This document shows, piece by piece, positions 15,161 through 24,023 of a stretch of 37,339 nucleotides of DNA. Both the position numbers and the translations under genes were made by a program. The DNA comes from Bacteroidales bacterium (GTDB lineage: Bacteria > Bacteroidota > Bacteroidia > Bacteroidales > Muribaculaceae): NCBI GenBank assembly GCA_004554255.1, contig SFNC01000006.1, positions 1 to 37,339 of the forward strand, given 5' to 3'. Below the pieces are notes generated by a model that saw only the letters and a list, made by a program, of their open reading frames with translations, was not told the DNA's origin and did no database searches. Position 1 is the stretch's first letter; every line of letters starts with the position of its first letter.

Positions 15161-17182
15161 ATGTGTAAACGCTTAATTTCAAGCGTGTTAATCTGCGCGG
15201 CGCTGAGTGGCGTCGCGCAGATTAACACGCTTGATGAGTTTGTGGTGACATCGCGCCGGCCGCTTAAGGACATCGGCCTGACCAAAACCGTGCTGGGCAG
15301 TGCGGCGCTCAAGGACAATATTGCGTCGAGCCTCGCCGATGTGCTGGCCTTCAACTCTCCGATATTCGTGAAAAATTCGGGGAGAGCCACACTCAGCACC
15401 GTAGCCTTCCGCGGCACCGGACCGGGGCACACGCAGGTAACCTGGAACGGAATGCGCATCAACAACCCGATGATGGGAATGACGGATTTCTCCACTATCC
15501 CATCCTACTTTGTGGACGCGGCATCGCTGTTGCACGGCGCAGGCTCGGTTACCGAGACCGGCGGAGGACTGGGCGGCCTGGTGCGTCTGGGCACAATCCC
15601 GGACGCCGCACCGGGCTTCAACGCGCAATATATCCAGGGCATAGGATCGTTCTGCACCTTTGACGAATTTCTGCGTCTTACCTACGCCGACGACCACTGG
15701 GTAAGCTCAACGCGCGCCGTATATTCATCGTCGCCGAACGAGTTCTCCTACATAAACCATGACAAAAAGGAGAATATCTACGACGACAACCATAACATCA
15801 TCGGCCAGTATCACCCCAAGGAGAAAAACCGCAGCGGGTCCTTCAAGGACTTCCAGCTGCTGCAGGAGGTGTACTACAACACCGGACACGGCGACCGTAT
15901 CGGGCTGAATGCCTGGTACATAAACTCAAACCGCGAGCTGCCCGTTACCACCACCGATTACGGCAACCAAAATGCCTTCGACAACCGCCAGCGCGAGCAG
16001 ACGGTGCGTGCCGTGGCCAGTTGGGGGCACTTCCGCAACACCTGGCGGACGTCGACAAAAGCCGGCTACATGTACACGCACATGGCCTACGACTACAAAC
16101 GCGAGACGGCGCCCGGCATCTGGGCGCACATGACACATTCGCGCAGCCGCATAAACACCGCGTATGTACAGGCCGACGGCGAGTATAACCCCACCGAAAA
16201 ATGGTATTTCACGGCAAATGCGTCGGTGCACCGGCAATGGGTGCACAGCGTGGACCGCACAGTCACCACCACCGACGGCGACAAGGCCGGCGTGGGATAC
16301 GACCGTAGCAGGACCGAAGTGTCGGCGTCGGCGTCGGCAAAATGGCAACCCACACCGAGATTTGGGCTGTCGGCTGTCCTGCGCGAGGACATCTACGGCG
16401 GCAAATACAGCCCGATAATCCCGGCGCTGTTCGTGGACGGCATTCTGTGCCAACGGTACAATATCGTGGCGAGAGCCTCTATCTCGCGCAACTACCGGTT
16501 TCCTACCCTGAACGACCTGTATTTTCTGCCCGGCGGAAATCCTGACCTCAAAAATGAGTCGGGATTCACCTACGACGCCGGACTGAGCGGAATTATAGCA
16601 CGCGCTGGGACATACAGCCTGGATGCGGGGGTAACGTGGTTCGACTCCTATATCGACAACTGGATTATCTGGCTGCCCACCACCAAGGGATTCTTCTCGC
16701 CCCGCAACATCAAGAAAGTGCACTCGTACGGCATAGAGGGCAAAGTCAATCTGGGGCTGAAACCGGCAAAGGACTGGTTTATAAACGTGCACGGCACATA
16801 CTCGTGGACCCCGTCCGTAAACTCGGGCAAGGCAATGTCGGCGGCCGATATGTCCATAGGCAAGCAGTTGCCTTACGTTCCGCGGCACTCGGCGACACTC
16901 ACAGGACGGCTGTCTTGGCGCACATGGTCGTTCATGTACCAGTGGTGTTACTATTCCAAGCGCTATACCATGTCCAGCAACGAGGACGCCCCCGGCGGGT
17001 CGCTGCCCACGTACTTCATCAGCAATGCCTCGCTGGGCAAGACGATAAGTCTGCGCCCTCTGGACCTGCAGCTGAAACTGAACGTCAACAACCTTTTCGA
17101 CCGCGATTACCAGACCGTGCTCTCGCACCCGATGCCGGGCATAAACCTCGAGTTCTTCGTAGGCATCACGCCGCACTGGTAA
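15161..17182 (+). CDS. TonB-dependent outer-membrane receptor, BtuB-like
   Basis: A 673-residue ligand-gated barrel. A short signal peptide (to about residue 19) is followed by a TonB box-like DEFVVTSRRP near residues 25-34, close to the DTLVVTANR box of E. coli BtuB. The plug domain follows (SSLADVLAFNSPIFVKNSG, TVAFRGTGPGHTQVTWNG, GAGSVTETGGGLGGLVRLG). The barrel ends with LKLNVNNLFDRDYQTVLSHPMPGINLEFFVGITPHW, a typical last strand with terminal aromatic residue. It lacks the carboxypeptidase-like N-terminal domain of SusC proteins, consistent with a vitamin or metal-complex receptor rather than a glycan one. It follows the propeller lipoprotein at 9 nt. Codons 7-25 contain a perfect 21-bp inverted repeat. 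Confidence 0.85.
   Translation: MCKRLISSVLICAALSGVAQINTLDEFVVTSRRPLKDIGLTKTVLGSAALKDNIASSLADVLAFNSPIFVKNSGRATLSTVAFRGTGPGHTQVTWNGMRINNPMMGMTDFSTIPSYFVDAASLLHGAGSVTETGGGLGGLVRLGTIPDAAPGFNAQYIQGIGSFCTFDEFLRLTYADDHWVSSTRAVYSSSPNEFSYINHDKKENIYDDNHNIIGQYHPKEKNRSGSFKDFQLLQEVYYNTGHGDRIGLNAWYINSNRELPVTTTDYGNQNAFDNRQREQTVRAVASWGHFRNTWRTSTKAGYMYTHMAYDYKRETAPGIWAHMTHSRSRINTAYVQADGEYNPTEKWYFTANASVHRQWVHSVDRTVTTTDGDKAGVGYDRSRTEVSASASAKWQPTPRFGLSAVLREDIYGGKYSPIIPALFVDGILCQRYNIVARASISRNYRFPTLNDLYFLPGGNPDLKNESGFTYDAGLSGIIARAGTYSLDAGVTWFDSYIDNWIIWLPTTKGFFSPRNIKKVHSYGIEGKVNLGLKPAKDWFINVHGTYSWTPSVNSGKAMSAADMSIGKQLPYVPRHSATLTGRLSWRTWSFMYQWCYYSKRYTMSSNEDAPGGSLPTYFISNASLGKTISLRPLDLQLKLNVNNLFDRDYQTVLSHPMPGINLEFFVGITPHW
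15179..15234 (+). promoter_or_regulatory. Perfect 21-bp inverted repeat inside the TonB receptor start
   Basis: The arm 15179-15199 is the exact reverse complement of 15214-15234, with a 14-nt spacer. In mRNA it would form a very stable hairpin beginning 18 nt after the first base of the ATG. The arms encode the second half of the signal peptide and the approach to the TonB box. A regulatory role is inferred, not shown. Confidence 0.6.
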
Positions 17183-17205
17183 ACACCGCATACCCCACAC
17201 AAGCA

Positions 17206-17236
17206 AAACGGGCGCGCCATTGTGGCGCGCCCGTTT
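17206..17236. terminator. Bidirectional terminator
   Basis: A 14-bp perfect stem, AAACGGGCGCGCCA (17206-17219) with its complement (17223-17236), and a TTG loop. It lies between the convergent TonB receptor and M16 protease genes, with short A and T tracts at the ends. Confidence 0.8.
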
Positions 17237-17255
17237 CTGTTATGGGAAGGGTTGA

Positions 17256-20072
17256 TTATTCAGCAGGGTCAAGAACGTAAATGCGGTAGTTTTTCTGACC
17301 GAATACGTCTTTCAGCAGAGCTTTCACGTCGTCTTTGGTAAGGGCGTTAGCCACTTCTTCGGCGTTGGTGAAAGTGTTGATGCCATTGAGGGCGTAGCCG
17401 CCGATACCGCCGAGCCATGCGTTGTTCTTCTCGGCATTCTCCTTAGCGGACTTAACCATAAATTCCTTGATGGGCAGGAATTCCTCGTCGGTGATATTCT
17501 CGGCCATGTCGAAAGTCATCTTATGAATTTCGTCAAGTACCTGCTGCTTCAATTCGGGCTTCATGGGGAAGGGAATGTAGAGGAAGAAGTTCTGGTCGTC
17601 CATGCGGTCCAGCTGAGCAGCGGCACCGATAGAGTAAACAGCGCCCATTTCCTCGCGGATTTTCTTGAGCAGACGGTTAGAGAGAATCTGACCGGCTACC
17701 GATGTGGCCATGCGGTTTTTGGCAGTGTAAGGCACCTTACCGGAGAGAGTGATGTAGACATAAGTCTGCGGGGTCTGCATCTTCATTGACTCGTTGGTGG
17801 TTTTCTCGCCGGTGAACGGCTCGAAGTCGGCGGCGGCAGTGGTGGGAACGCCGGCAATACGGGGAGCGGTAAGGTTACCGATGTACTGGTTGCAAAGTGC
17901 AGTGAGGGAGTCAACGTTTACATCACCTACGAAAGAGAAGGTGAAGTCGGCGGGGTTGGCATACATAGTGTGTATGAGCGACTGGATTTCCTCGCGGTTG
18001 GCGGCCTTGACGGATTCGGCAGTGGGGAGCATGTCGGCACCGCGTTTGTAAAGGCTCTTGGACCATCCCTGCTGGGCTTTGAAGTCGGGTGTTGCCTCCT
18101 GGTTTGCGAGAACAGCTTCAAGCTGAGCCTGGAGAGCTGCGAAATCATCCTCGGCGATGCGAACGTCGCGGAAAGACATGTTGATGAGTTCCATCAGCAC
18201 CTTGAGGTTCTTGGGAGTGGTAGAACCCGAGAGAGTGCGGTCGTTGGCGCTGATACCGAAAGAAGTGTGGGTGTTTTTGCCCTGGAGGTATTTCTGCAGG
18301 TCGCTGTAGGAGTATTCGCCCAGTCCGTAGTTTGAGAGCGCGTAACGCAGGATGCTCAAGGTGGCGCCGGAAACGTTCTCGTGGCCGTAACCGCCGCGTG
18401 CGGTGGCGTCGAAGAGGATTTCACCGGGCTTGAAGGTGGTGGGCTTGATGATAACTTTTACGCCGTTGGGGTACTGAAGTTCGGTAGCGTCCCAGATGTC
18501 GTTGTGCGAAACCTTGGGGGTTGCGGGAGCGTACAGAGCGGGCACGAGGGGATCAGTTCTTACCTCCTCGGTATAGGCCTCGATTTCCTCGCCTTCCACT
18601 TTGTTGATGGAAGCTGCGATTTCCTCCTCGGTGGGCTGGTGATAGCCGTCTTTCTCGGGCAGGAGGGCCATGAATACACGGTTGTCCTTATTGTTTACGA
18701 TTTCGGGGAGCAGTTTATTGAAGGCATCCATGGGAATCATGTTTGCAACTGCTTTTGCCATTTCCAGCTCGAAAAGTGCGCCGGGGATGGGGTCACCCTT
18801 GGTGTAATTTGCGGCATATTCGCGGGCGTAAGAAGTGTTGTTGCGTCCGTCGCGCTGCTCGTATGCTTTCTCGTATTTGGAGAGATACTCGGCCTTGGCG
18901 CGGTCGAATTCAGATTTGGTGAAACCGCCGCGGCATGCACGGAGCACCTCGCGGTAAGCGGCCTCGAAAGCGGGACGGATGTCGTCGCCTTTACCGATAA
19001 CCTGCAGTGTGAGAGCGTCTTTGGTTGGAGAAACCATGTAATCGCCGATTTCAATGCTTGCGCCGGCGAAGGGGCAGTCGGGTTTCTGAGACATCTCTTC
19101 AAGACGGCTGTTTACCATGGCACCGATCATGTACTTCATGTATTCGATGGGATAGTAAGCCATGGTGCGGCGAGTCTCGTCGTTCAGCAGCTGTTCGGGG
19201 AGCTTGAAGAAGAAGTAAGCCACAGCCAGTTTCATTTCCTTGTCAGCGCCGATAGCGTAGATAGTACCCTGGTTATCGGGCACTTGCACTGAGTAACGCG
19301 GAGCGAGGTTTTCGGGAACCTTGATGGGGTCGAAGATAGTCTTAATTTTCTGTTCGATAGCGGCGGGGTCAATGTCGCCGACAACGATAATAGCCTGATT
19401 GTCGGGGCGGTACCACTTTTCGTAGTAGTCGCGGAGCACCTGGGGCTTAAAGTTGTCGACAACCGACATCAGACCGATAGGCAGACGCTCGCCATATTTG
19501 CTGCCGGGGTAGATTTTGGGGAGCAACTGTTCCAGAATACGCATCTGGCCTACGTTGCTGCGGCGCCATTCCTGGTGAATTACACCTCGCTCCTTATCAA
19601 TCTCTTCGGGGTCAAGGAGAAGACCGTCGGCCCAGTCGTGCAGAATAAGCAGGCAAGAGTCTATAACACCCTCGCGTTTCACGGGAACGGATGAGATGTT
19701 ATATACAGTTTCGTCGAAACCGGTGTAGGCGTTGAGGTTCTGTCCGAATTTCACGCCTACGGTCTCCAGCCAGTCAATGAGGCCGTTACCGGGGAAATTC
19801 TGTGTACCGTTGAAGCACATGTGCTCCAGAAAGTGAGCCAGGCCGCGCTGTTCCTCGTCCTCGAGTACCGAGCCGACCTTCTGTGCGATAAAGAAATCCG
19901 CCTGTCCCTTAGGCATTTCGTTGTGACGGATGTAATAGGTGAGGCCATTGGGAAGACGGCCTACCAGAACGGCGCTGTCGGTGGGAACCGGCTGGGGTTC
20001 CTGGGCGCCGGCGCTGAATGCCGTGAACAGCAGGGCTATTGCGGCGGCAGCGCGGAAGATAAATTTTTTCAT
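17256..20072 (-). CDS. M16 family zinc metallopeptidase, exported
   Basis: A 938-residue pitrilysin/insulinase-like protease with a signal peptide (AAAIALLFTAFSAGA) and therefore periplasmic or envelope-bound. The N-terminal active half carries the inverted zinc motif HxxEH in GLAHFLEHMCFNGT (His80, Glu83, His84), with the downstream Glu supplied by the EIDKERGVIHQEW helix. Three more M16-type lobes follow, including the inactive C-terminal half (LSNYGLGEYSYSDLQKYLQ; LSGKVPYTAKNRMATSV; ILSNRLLKKIREEMGAVYSIG). The architecture of two active-plus-inactive pairs on one chain is the ~930-residue form common in Bacteroidota. Likely role is degradation of peptides or small proteins in the periplasm. 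The promoter is unclear; the upstream sdaA stop is 150 nt away. Confidence 0.92.
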   Translation of the reverse strand: MKKFIFRAAAAIALLFTAFSAGAQEPQPVPTDSAVLVGRLPNGLTYYIRHNEMPKGQADFFIAQKVGSVLEDEEQRGLAHFLEHMCFNGTQNFPGNGLIDWLETVGVKFGQNLNAYTGFDETVYNISSVPVKREGVIDSCLLILHDWADGLLLDPEEIDKERGVIHQEWRRSNVGQMRILEQLLPKIYPGSKYGERLPIGLMSVVDNFKPQVLRDYYEKWYRPDNQAIIVVGDIDPAAIEQKIKTIFDPIKVPENLAPRYSVQVPDNQGTIYAIGADKEMKLAVAYFFFKLPEQLLNDETRRTMAYYPIEYMKYMIGAMVNSRLEEMSQKPDCPFAGASIEIGDYMVSPTKDALTLQVIGKGDDIRPAFEAAYREVLRACRGGFTKSEFDRAKAEYLSKYEKAYEQRDGRNNTSYAREYAANYTKGDPIPGALFELEMAKAVANMIPMDAFNKLLPEIVNNKDNRVFMALLPEKDGYHQPTEEEIAASINKVEGEEIEAYTEEVRTDPLVPALYAPATPKVSHNDIWDATELQYPNGVKVIIKPTTFKPGEILFDATARGGYGHENVSGATLSILRYALSNYGLGEYSYSDLQKYLQGKNTHTSFGISANDRTLSGSTTPKNLKVLMELINMSFRDVRIAEDDFAALQAQLEAVLANQEATPDFKAQQGWSKSLYKRGADMLPTAESVKAANREEIQSLIHTMYANPADFTFSFVGDVNVDSLTALCNQYIGNLTAPRIAGVPTTAAADFEPFTGEKTTNESMKMQTPQTYVYITLSGKVPYTAKNRMATSVAGQILSNRLLKKIREEMGAVYSIGAAAQLDRMDDQNFFLYIPFPMKPELKQQVLDEIHKMTFDMAENITDEEFLPIKEFMVKSAKENAEKNNAWLGGIGGYALNGINTFTNAEEVANALTKDDVKALLKDVFGQKNYRIYVLDPAE

Positions 20073-20222
20073 ATATATAAATTAATGTGTAAATGTCTGT
20101 TGGCTTAGTATTCTGTCGCGGGAAATTATCCCGATAATCGGATGTGATTACGTGTCTTAGACGCAAAAAACGAGAGAAAGTTACATCCGCACGGTTAAAT
20201 TTTACTAATTTTTTTACGATTA

Positions 20223-21422
20223 TCACTGAATTGCAGCCAGACCACCCTGCGAAGTCTCCTTGTAAATTGAGGGCAAATCATGACCGGTCTGCTTCATTAC
20301 CTCCACAATTCTGTCGAACTTCACAGAATGCTGGCCGTCCGAGAAGGCGGCGTAAAGGTTTGAGTCCAAGGCACGTGCGGCGGCGTAAGCGTTACGCTCT
20401 ATGCACGGAATCTGCACAAGGCCGCATACCGGGTCGCAGGTAAGGCCCAGGTGGTGTTCCAGGCCCATCTCGGCCGAATACTCTATCTGTGCCGGTGTGC
20501 CACCGAACAGTTGCGAGGCCGCTGCGGCGGCCATGGCGCAAGCAACGCCCACCTCGCCCTGGCAGCCCACCTCGGCACCTGATACAGAGGCATTTGTCTT
20601 TACCACATTACCGAAGAGTCCGGCGGTGGCCAACGCACGCAGGATGCGCTGCTCGCTGAAACCTTTCGAGGTGTGCAGATGATACAGCACCGCGGGCATC
20701 ACGCCGCACGAGCCGCATGTGGGGGCGGTGACAATCTTTCCGCCCGCAGCATTTTCCTCGCTGACAGCCAAGGCGTAAGCATACACCAGGCCGCGGCTTT
20801 TCAGCGACTGCGCATAACCGGCGGCATGCACATAATAGCTCACTGCCTTGCGGCGCACACCGAGGCCACCGGGCAACACGCCCTCGGCCTCGATGCCGCG
20901 CAGTACAGCTTCTTTCATAACCGTCCACACCTCATGGAGGTAATCCCAGATAGCCGGGCCCTCGCATTCGTCCACGTACTCCCAGTAGCTTTTGCCGGTA
21001 CGGGCGCACCACTGCAGAATACTTTCGATGGAGGTCATGTCATAGACCTTTACTCCGGCACTGCGTTCCTCGCCGTCCAGCACTATGTCGCCGCCGCCCA
21101 CGCTGAACCACGTGCGCTGTTCCAGCACATTGCCGTCGGCATCCAGAGCCTTGAAAGTCATGCCATTGGGGTGAAACGGAAGAAAAACATCCGGTTTCCA
21201 GACAATCTCCGCGGGGGCCACAGGTGTCAGTACATCCAGGATGGCGCGGTCTGTAAGGTGTCCGCGCCCGGTAGCGGCGAGCGAGCCGTATAACGTTACC
21301 TCGAACGATGCCGCGCGTCCGGCGGCGATGTCCACAAAGGCAAGGGCGGCACGCCGGGGACCCATGGTGTGTGAGCTGGACGGCCCGTAGCCGATTTTGA
21401 AGAGTTGTCTGAGAGATTCCAT
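20223..21422 (-). CDS. sdaA: L-serine ammonia-lyase (iron-sulfur, single chain)
   Basis: Deaminates L-serine to pyruvate and ammonia in the cytoplasm using a [4Fe-4S] cluster. The N-terminal beta domain opens with LFKIGYGPSSSHTMGPRRAA, the substrate/serine-binding signature. The C-terminal alpha domain contains APTCGSCGVMPAVLYHL, then KTNASVSGAEVGCQGEVG, and CDPVCGLVQIPCIERNAYAA, supplying the cluster cysteines. The 399-residue length is that of fused alpha+beta one-chain enzymes. It starts 15 nt after the stop of the MFS symporter gene, so the two are probably one operon. Confidence 0.95.
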   Translation of the reverse strand: MESLRQLFKIGYGPSSSHTMGPRRAALAFVDIAAGRAASFEVTLYGSLAATGRGHLTDRAILDVLTPVAPAEIVWKPDVFLPFHPNGMTFKALDADGNVLEQRTWFSVGGGDIVLDGEERSAGVKVYDMTSIESILQWCARTGKSYWEYVDECEGPAIWDYLHEVWTVMKEAVLRGIEAEGVLPGGLGVRRKAVSYYVHAAGYAQSLKSRGLVYAYALAVSEENAAGGKIVTAPTCGSCGVMPAVLYHLHTSKGFSEQRILRALATAGLFGNVVKTNASVSGAEVGCQGEVGVACAMAAAAASQLFGGTPAQIEYSAEMGLEHHLGLTCDPVCGLVQIPCIERNAYAAARALDSNLYAAFSDGQHSVKFDRIVEVMKQTGHDLPSIYKETSQGGLAAIQ

Positions 21423-21437
21423 ATTATCGGGTGGAGT

Positions 21438-23294
21438 TTATAATTCGGTATTGGCAATTTCCTGAGCGGCGGGATTCGCAAGACCCTTATTACCAAAGGT
21501 TTCGCGGATTCCCCATACTGCCAGCGCGCCTAAAGCCAGTAACACGCCCGAGCAGACAAGCATCCACACTGTATTGGGCGCGCCGTTTGCTGCCGGTGCG
21601 AACATGTGCAGAATCCATCCGCCGGCAAGTGCGGCTACAATCTGCGGGATGCAAATCGTGCAGTTGAACAGGCCCAAGTATGTGCCTATATGATTGCCGC
21701 TCAGGGCATTGGTGAGAATCGTAAACGGCATGGCCAGCATGGCCGCCCAGGCACAGCCCATAAGCGCATAGCTGATAAACAGCATGTACTGGTTGGTGAA
21801 GAACGACACCGAGACAAAGCCCACGGCGCCAATCAGCAGACTTATTGAATATGCGGGCTTGCGCTTGCGGAAGCTTGCCAGCACAATTGACCACAGCACT
21901 GCGGCGATTGCCTGGATAGCCAGCAATACTCCGTTCCAGTCGCCGGCATCCTGATACTGTTTTGATGCCGAATTCAGCACTACGCTTGTAACAGGCTTGA
22001 TTTCAGCGGCATTGCCGATTGTGATATCCTCGGTCTGCTCCAGAACTGTCTTACCTGTAGTGCGCTCCTTGGTGGCTATATGCGCCAGTGTGAGGGTGGT
22101 GCCATCGGTAACAAGCGACAAAGCCGAGCGGGTAACGGCGTCGGAGGTGAGTGTCACCTCACGGCCGTCAACATTAAGAAGCGCTCCGGCAGTGGCAATG
22201 ACACCTCCGTCGGGAGCCACTTTCGCATTACCGCTCACATAAACCACCTCGCCATTGGCAATGATTGTGTCGTTGCCCACAGCCACGGTGGCGGGATGCT
22301 CGGTAACGCCGTTTATCTCCACAGCGCCGAGGCACAGACGGCCATCGCTGATAACCGGGGTCTCACCGTTATACAGATATTTGTCTTCGTATTTGGCACC
22401 GTTGATTTCAATACCCTTGTAGCTTGTGGCGGCAGGAGCGTCAAAAGCGTGGTTTGCAATGGCATCCGTAGAATAAGTCCACATAAACAAGAACGCCGCC
22501 CAGCAGAAGAACTGCACCAGACCGACGGTCCAGAACACCTTGGGCGCTTTTCCCAGCAATACAAAGATATTTTCCTTTTTACCTTTTTTCTGATTCTTTT
22601 TCTGCTCAGCCTTGTCAACATACTCTATGCCGTGATACGCGGCATACTGACGCGGGGGCATCTCCTTGACTTTCAGCATGGTGTACAGCACGCACAGGGC
22701 CAGAACACCCGCTCCGATATAGAACGACCAGGTCACGGTGGCCGGCACCTCGCCGTCGGGCGCGGTGTTGCAGAGGAACATAGCCAGGACTATCGGGCAG
22801 ACATATCCCACCACAGAGCCGGCATTGCAAAGGAAAGACTGTATGGAATAGGCCAGACCCTTCTGTTTTTCGTTTACAAAGTCGCCCACAAGCATCTTGA
22901 ACGGTTGCATGGCCATATTAATGGAAGTGTCCAGAAACATGAGCATTATCAGACCGAATATGATTGCGTGGCTGACAGTAAGGTTAAGAGAACCGGCGTT
23001 AGGCAACAGGCACATCACGATTATGGCGATGGCGGCGCCGACAAGCAGATAGGGCAGACGGCGGCCGAAGCGGTTCCAGGTATTGTCGCTGGCCGAGCCC
23101 ACTATAGGTTGAACAATAAGGCCCATGAGGGGCGGGAGAATCCAGAAATAGCTGAGATCGTGCGGGTCTGCGCCGATTGTAGAGAAAATTCGGCTGACCT
23201 GTGCGCTCTGAAGCGCATAGGCAATCTGAACTCCGAAAAATCCGAAACTGAGATTCCACAGTTTCCAAAATCCGTAATCAGGTTTGTTTGACAT
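21438..23294 (-). CDS. MFS sugar:cation symporter (SLC45/GPH-like) with large periplasmic insert
   Basis: A 618-residue, twelve-segment major facilitator. The first half (WKLWNLSFGFFGVQIAYALQ, PPLMGLIVQPIVGSASD, RFGRRLPYLLVGA, FLDTSINMAMQPFKMLVGD) is characteristic of the SLC45/sucrose-maltose symporter group. A basic cytoplasmic loop (AEQKKNQKKGKK, ~229-240) separates the halves. After the seventh segment (VGLVQFFCWAAFLFMWTYSTD) there is an insert of about 160 residues (~286-445) rich in beta-type sequence, with alternating V/I and T/G, before the eighth segment (WNGVLLAIQAIAAVLWSIVL). In the usual N-in topology this loop is periplasmic. Family members without the insert are about 450 residues. 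Substrate unknown, probably an oligosaccharide. First gene of an operon with sdaA. Confidence 0.85.
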   Translation of the reverse strand: MSNKPDYGFWKLWNLSFGFFGVQIAYALQSAQVSRIFSTIGADPHDLSYFWILPPLMGLIVQPIVGSASDNTWNRFGRRLPYLLVGAAIAIIVMCLLPNAGSLNLTVSHAIIFGLIMLMFLDTSINMAMQPFKMLVGDFVNEKQKGLAYSIQSFLCNAGSVVGYVCPIVLAMFLCNTAPDGEVPATVTWSFYIGAGVLALCVLYTMLKVKEMPPRQYAAYHGIEYVDKAEQKKNQKKGKKENIFVLLGKAPKVFWTVGLVQFFCWAAFLFMWTYSTDAIANHAFDAPAATSYKGIEINGAKYEDKYLYNGETPVISDGRLCLGAVEINGVTEHPATVAVGNDTIIANGEVVYVSGNAKVAPDGGVIATAGALLNVDGREVTLTSDAVTRSALSLVTDGTTLTLAHIATKERTTGKTVLEQTEDITIGNAAEIKPVTSVVLNSASKQYQDAGDWNGVLLAIQAIAAVLWSIVLASFRKRKPAYSISLLIGAVGFVSVSFFTNQYMLFISYALMGCAWAAMLAMPFTILTNALSGNHIGTYLGLFNCTICIPQIVAALAGGWILHMFAPAANGAPNTVWMLVCSGVLLALGALAVWGIRETFGNKGLANPAAQEIANTEL

Positions 23295-23369
23295 GATAAG
23301 AATTTAAGTTTTGAATATTGGTTAATTTGTTTTTTTACAATTGAATTTCTATATTTACTATTTAGCGCG

Positions 23370-23377
23370 CAAATATA
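23370..23377 (-). promoter_or_regulatory. -7 box of the symporter/sdaA operon
   Basis: The minus strand reads TATATTTG, a full TAnnTTTG match 75 nt upstream of the ATG. It is divergent from the Nudix promoter 43 nt away. Confidence 0.55.
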
Positions 23378-23420
23378 GCATTTTTTTTTGAGATTATGCT
23401 TATCGCTTTTTATTTTTAGT

Positions 23421-23428
23421 TAATTTTG
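23421..23428 (+). promoter_or_regulatory. -7 box of the Nudix gene
   Basis: TAATTTTG matches TAnnTTTG and overlaps the in-frame TTG at 23426. This argues that translation starts at the ATG at 23447 instead. Confidence 0.6.
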
Positions 23429-23446
23429 CAATATAAATATAATGCT

Positions 23447-23968
23447 ATGCGATTCAAATACTGTCCGGATTGCGGGTCACTGCTCACCACCCGCGCCCTT
23501 GGAGACGAGGGCGAAGTACCCTGGTGCGAGAACTGCGACAAACCTTGGTTCGACATGTTCCCGTGCTGCGTAATATCACTGGTTTACAGCGCCAAAGGCC
23601 ACGTTTTGCTCCTGCATCAGAACTATATCTCACCGGTTTACATGAACCTTGTGAGCGGATATATCACGCCCGGCGAAACTGCCGAGACTGCCGCCGTAAG
23701 GGAAATAAACGAAGAAACCGGGCTGGAGGTTTCGGCCTTGCGGCACGCCGGCACCTGGTGGTTCGGGAAGAAACAGATGCTGATGATCGGATTTTTCGCC
23801 GAGGCCGATGATTCTGCCCGGCTGAGACTGTCGTCCGAGGTCGATGCCGCCAAATGGGTTGACGCCGCCAAGGCTCCGGAGCTGGTACATCCCGCCGGAA
23901 GTGTTTCCCATTCTCTCGTGGACTTATTCCTGGAATCCCGCAAAAATACAGCAAATCAGGAAGTCTGA
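23447..23968 (+). CDS. Nudix hydrolase with N-terminal zinc ribbon
   Basis: About 173 residues. The N-terminus MRFKYCPDCGSLL and CENCDKPWF form a CxxC...CxxC zinc ribbon as in NudC-type NAD(+)/NADH pyrophosphatases. The Nudix box GYITPGETAETAAVREI continuing NEETGLEV is complete, with the metal-binding REINEE core. The protein is shorter than NudC (~260), lacking the extra N-terminal domain, so a nucleoside-diphosphate-X hydrolase of unknown substrate is the safe call. A TTG 21 nt upstream is rejected as start because the promoter box covers it. Convergent with the coiled protein at 24020-24520. Confidence 0.88.
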   Translation: MRFKYCPDCGSLLTTRALGDEGEVPWCENCDKPWFDMFPCCVISLVYSAKGHVLLLHQNYISPVYMNLVSGYITPGETAETAAVREINEETGLEVSALRHAGTWWFGKKQMLMIGFFAEADDSARLRLSSEVDAAKWVDAAKAPELVHPAGSVSHSLVDLFLESRKNTANQEV

Positions 23969-23985
23969 ATATGTCTCGTGCCCAA

Positions 23986-24023
23986 GACCCCTGCGTTAAC
24001 AAATATTGGGGAACGGGGTCTAA
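23986..24023 (+). repeat. Dispersed palindromic element, copy 2
   Basis: Identical to copy 1 across the 38-nt core, with outer arms AGACCCC and GGGGTCT. It lies between convergent genes and supplies the TAG stop codon (24020-24022 read on the minus strand) of the unknown coiled protein. Confidence 0.8.

Noticed and set aside
15179..15234. Invertible promoter or phase-variable switch bounded by the inverted repeat
   Set aside because: The 14-nt spacer is too short to carry a promoter, both orientations would remain inside the coding sequence, and no recombinase gene is nearby.
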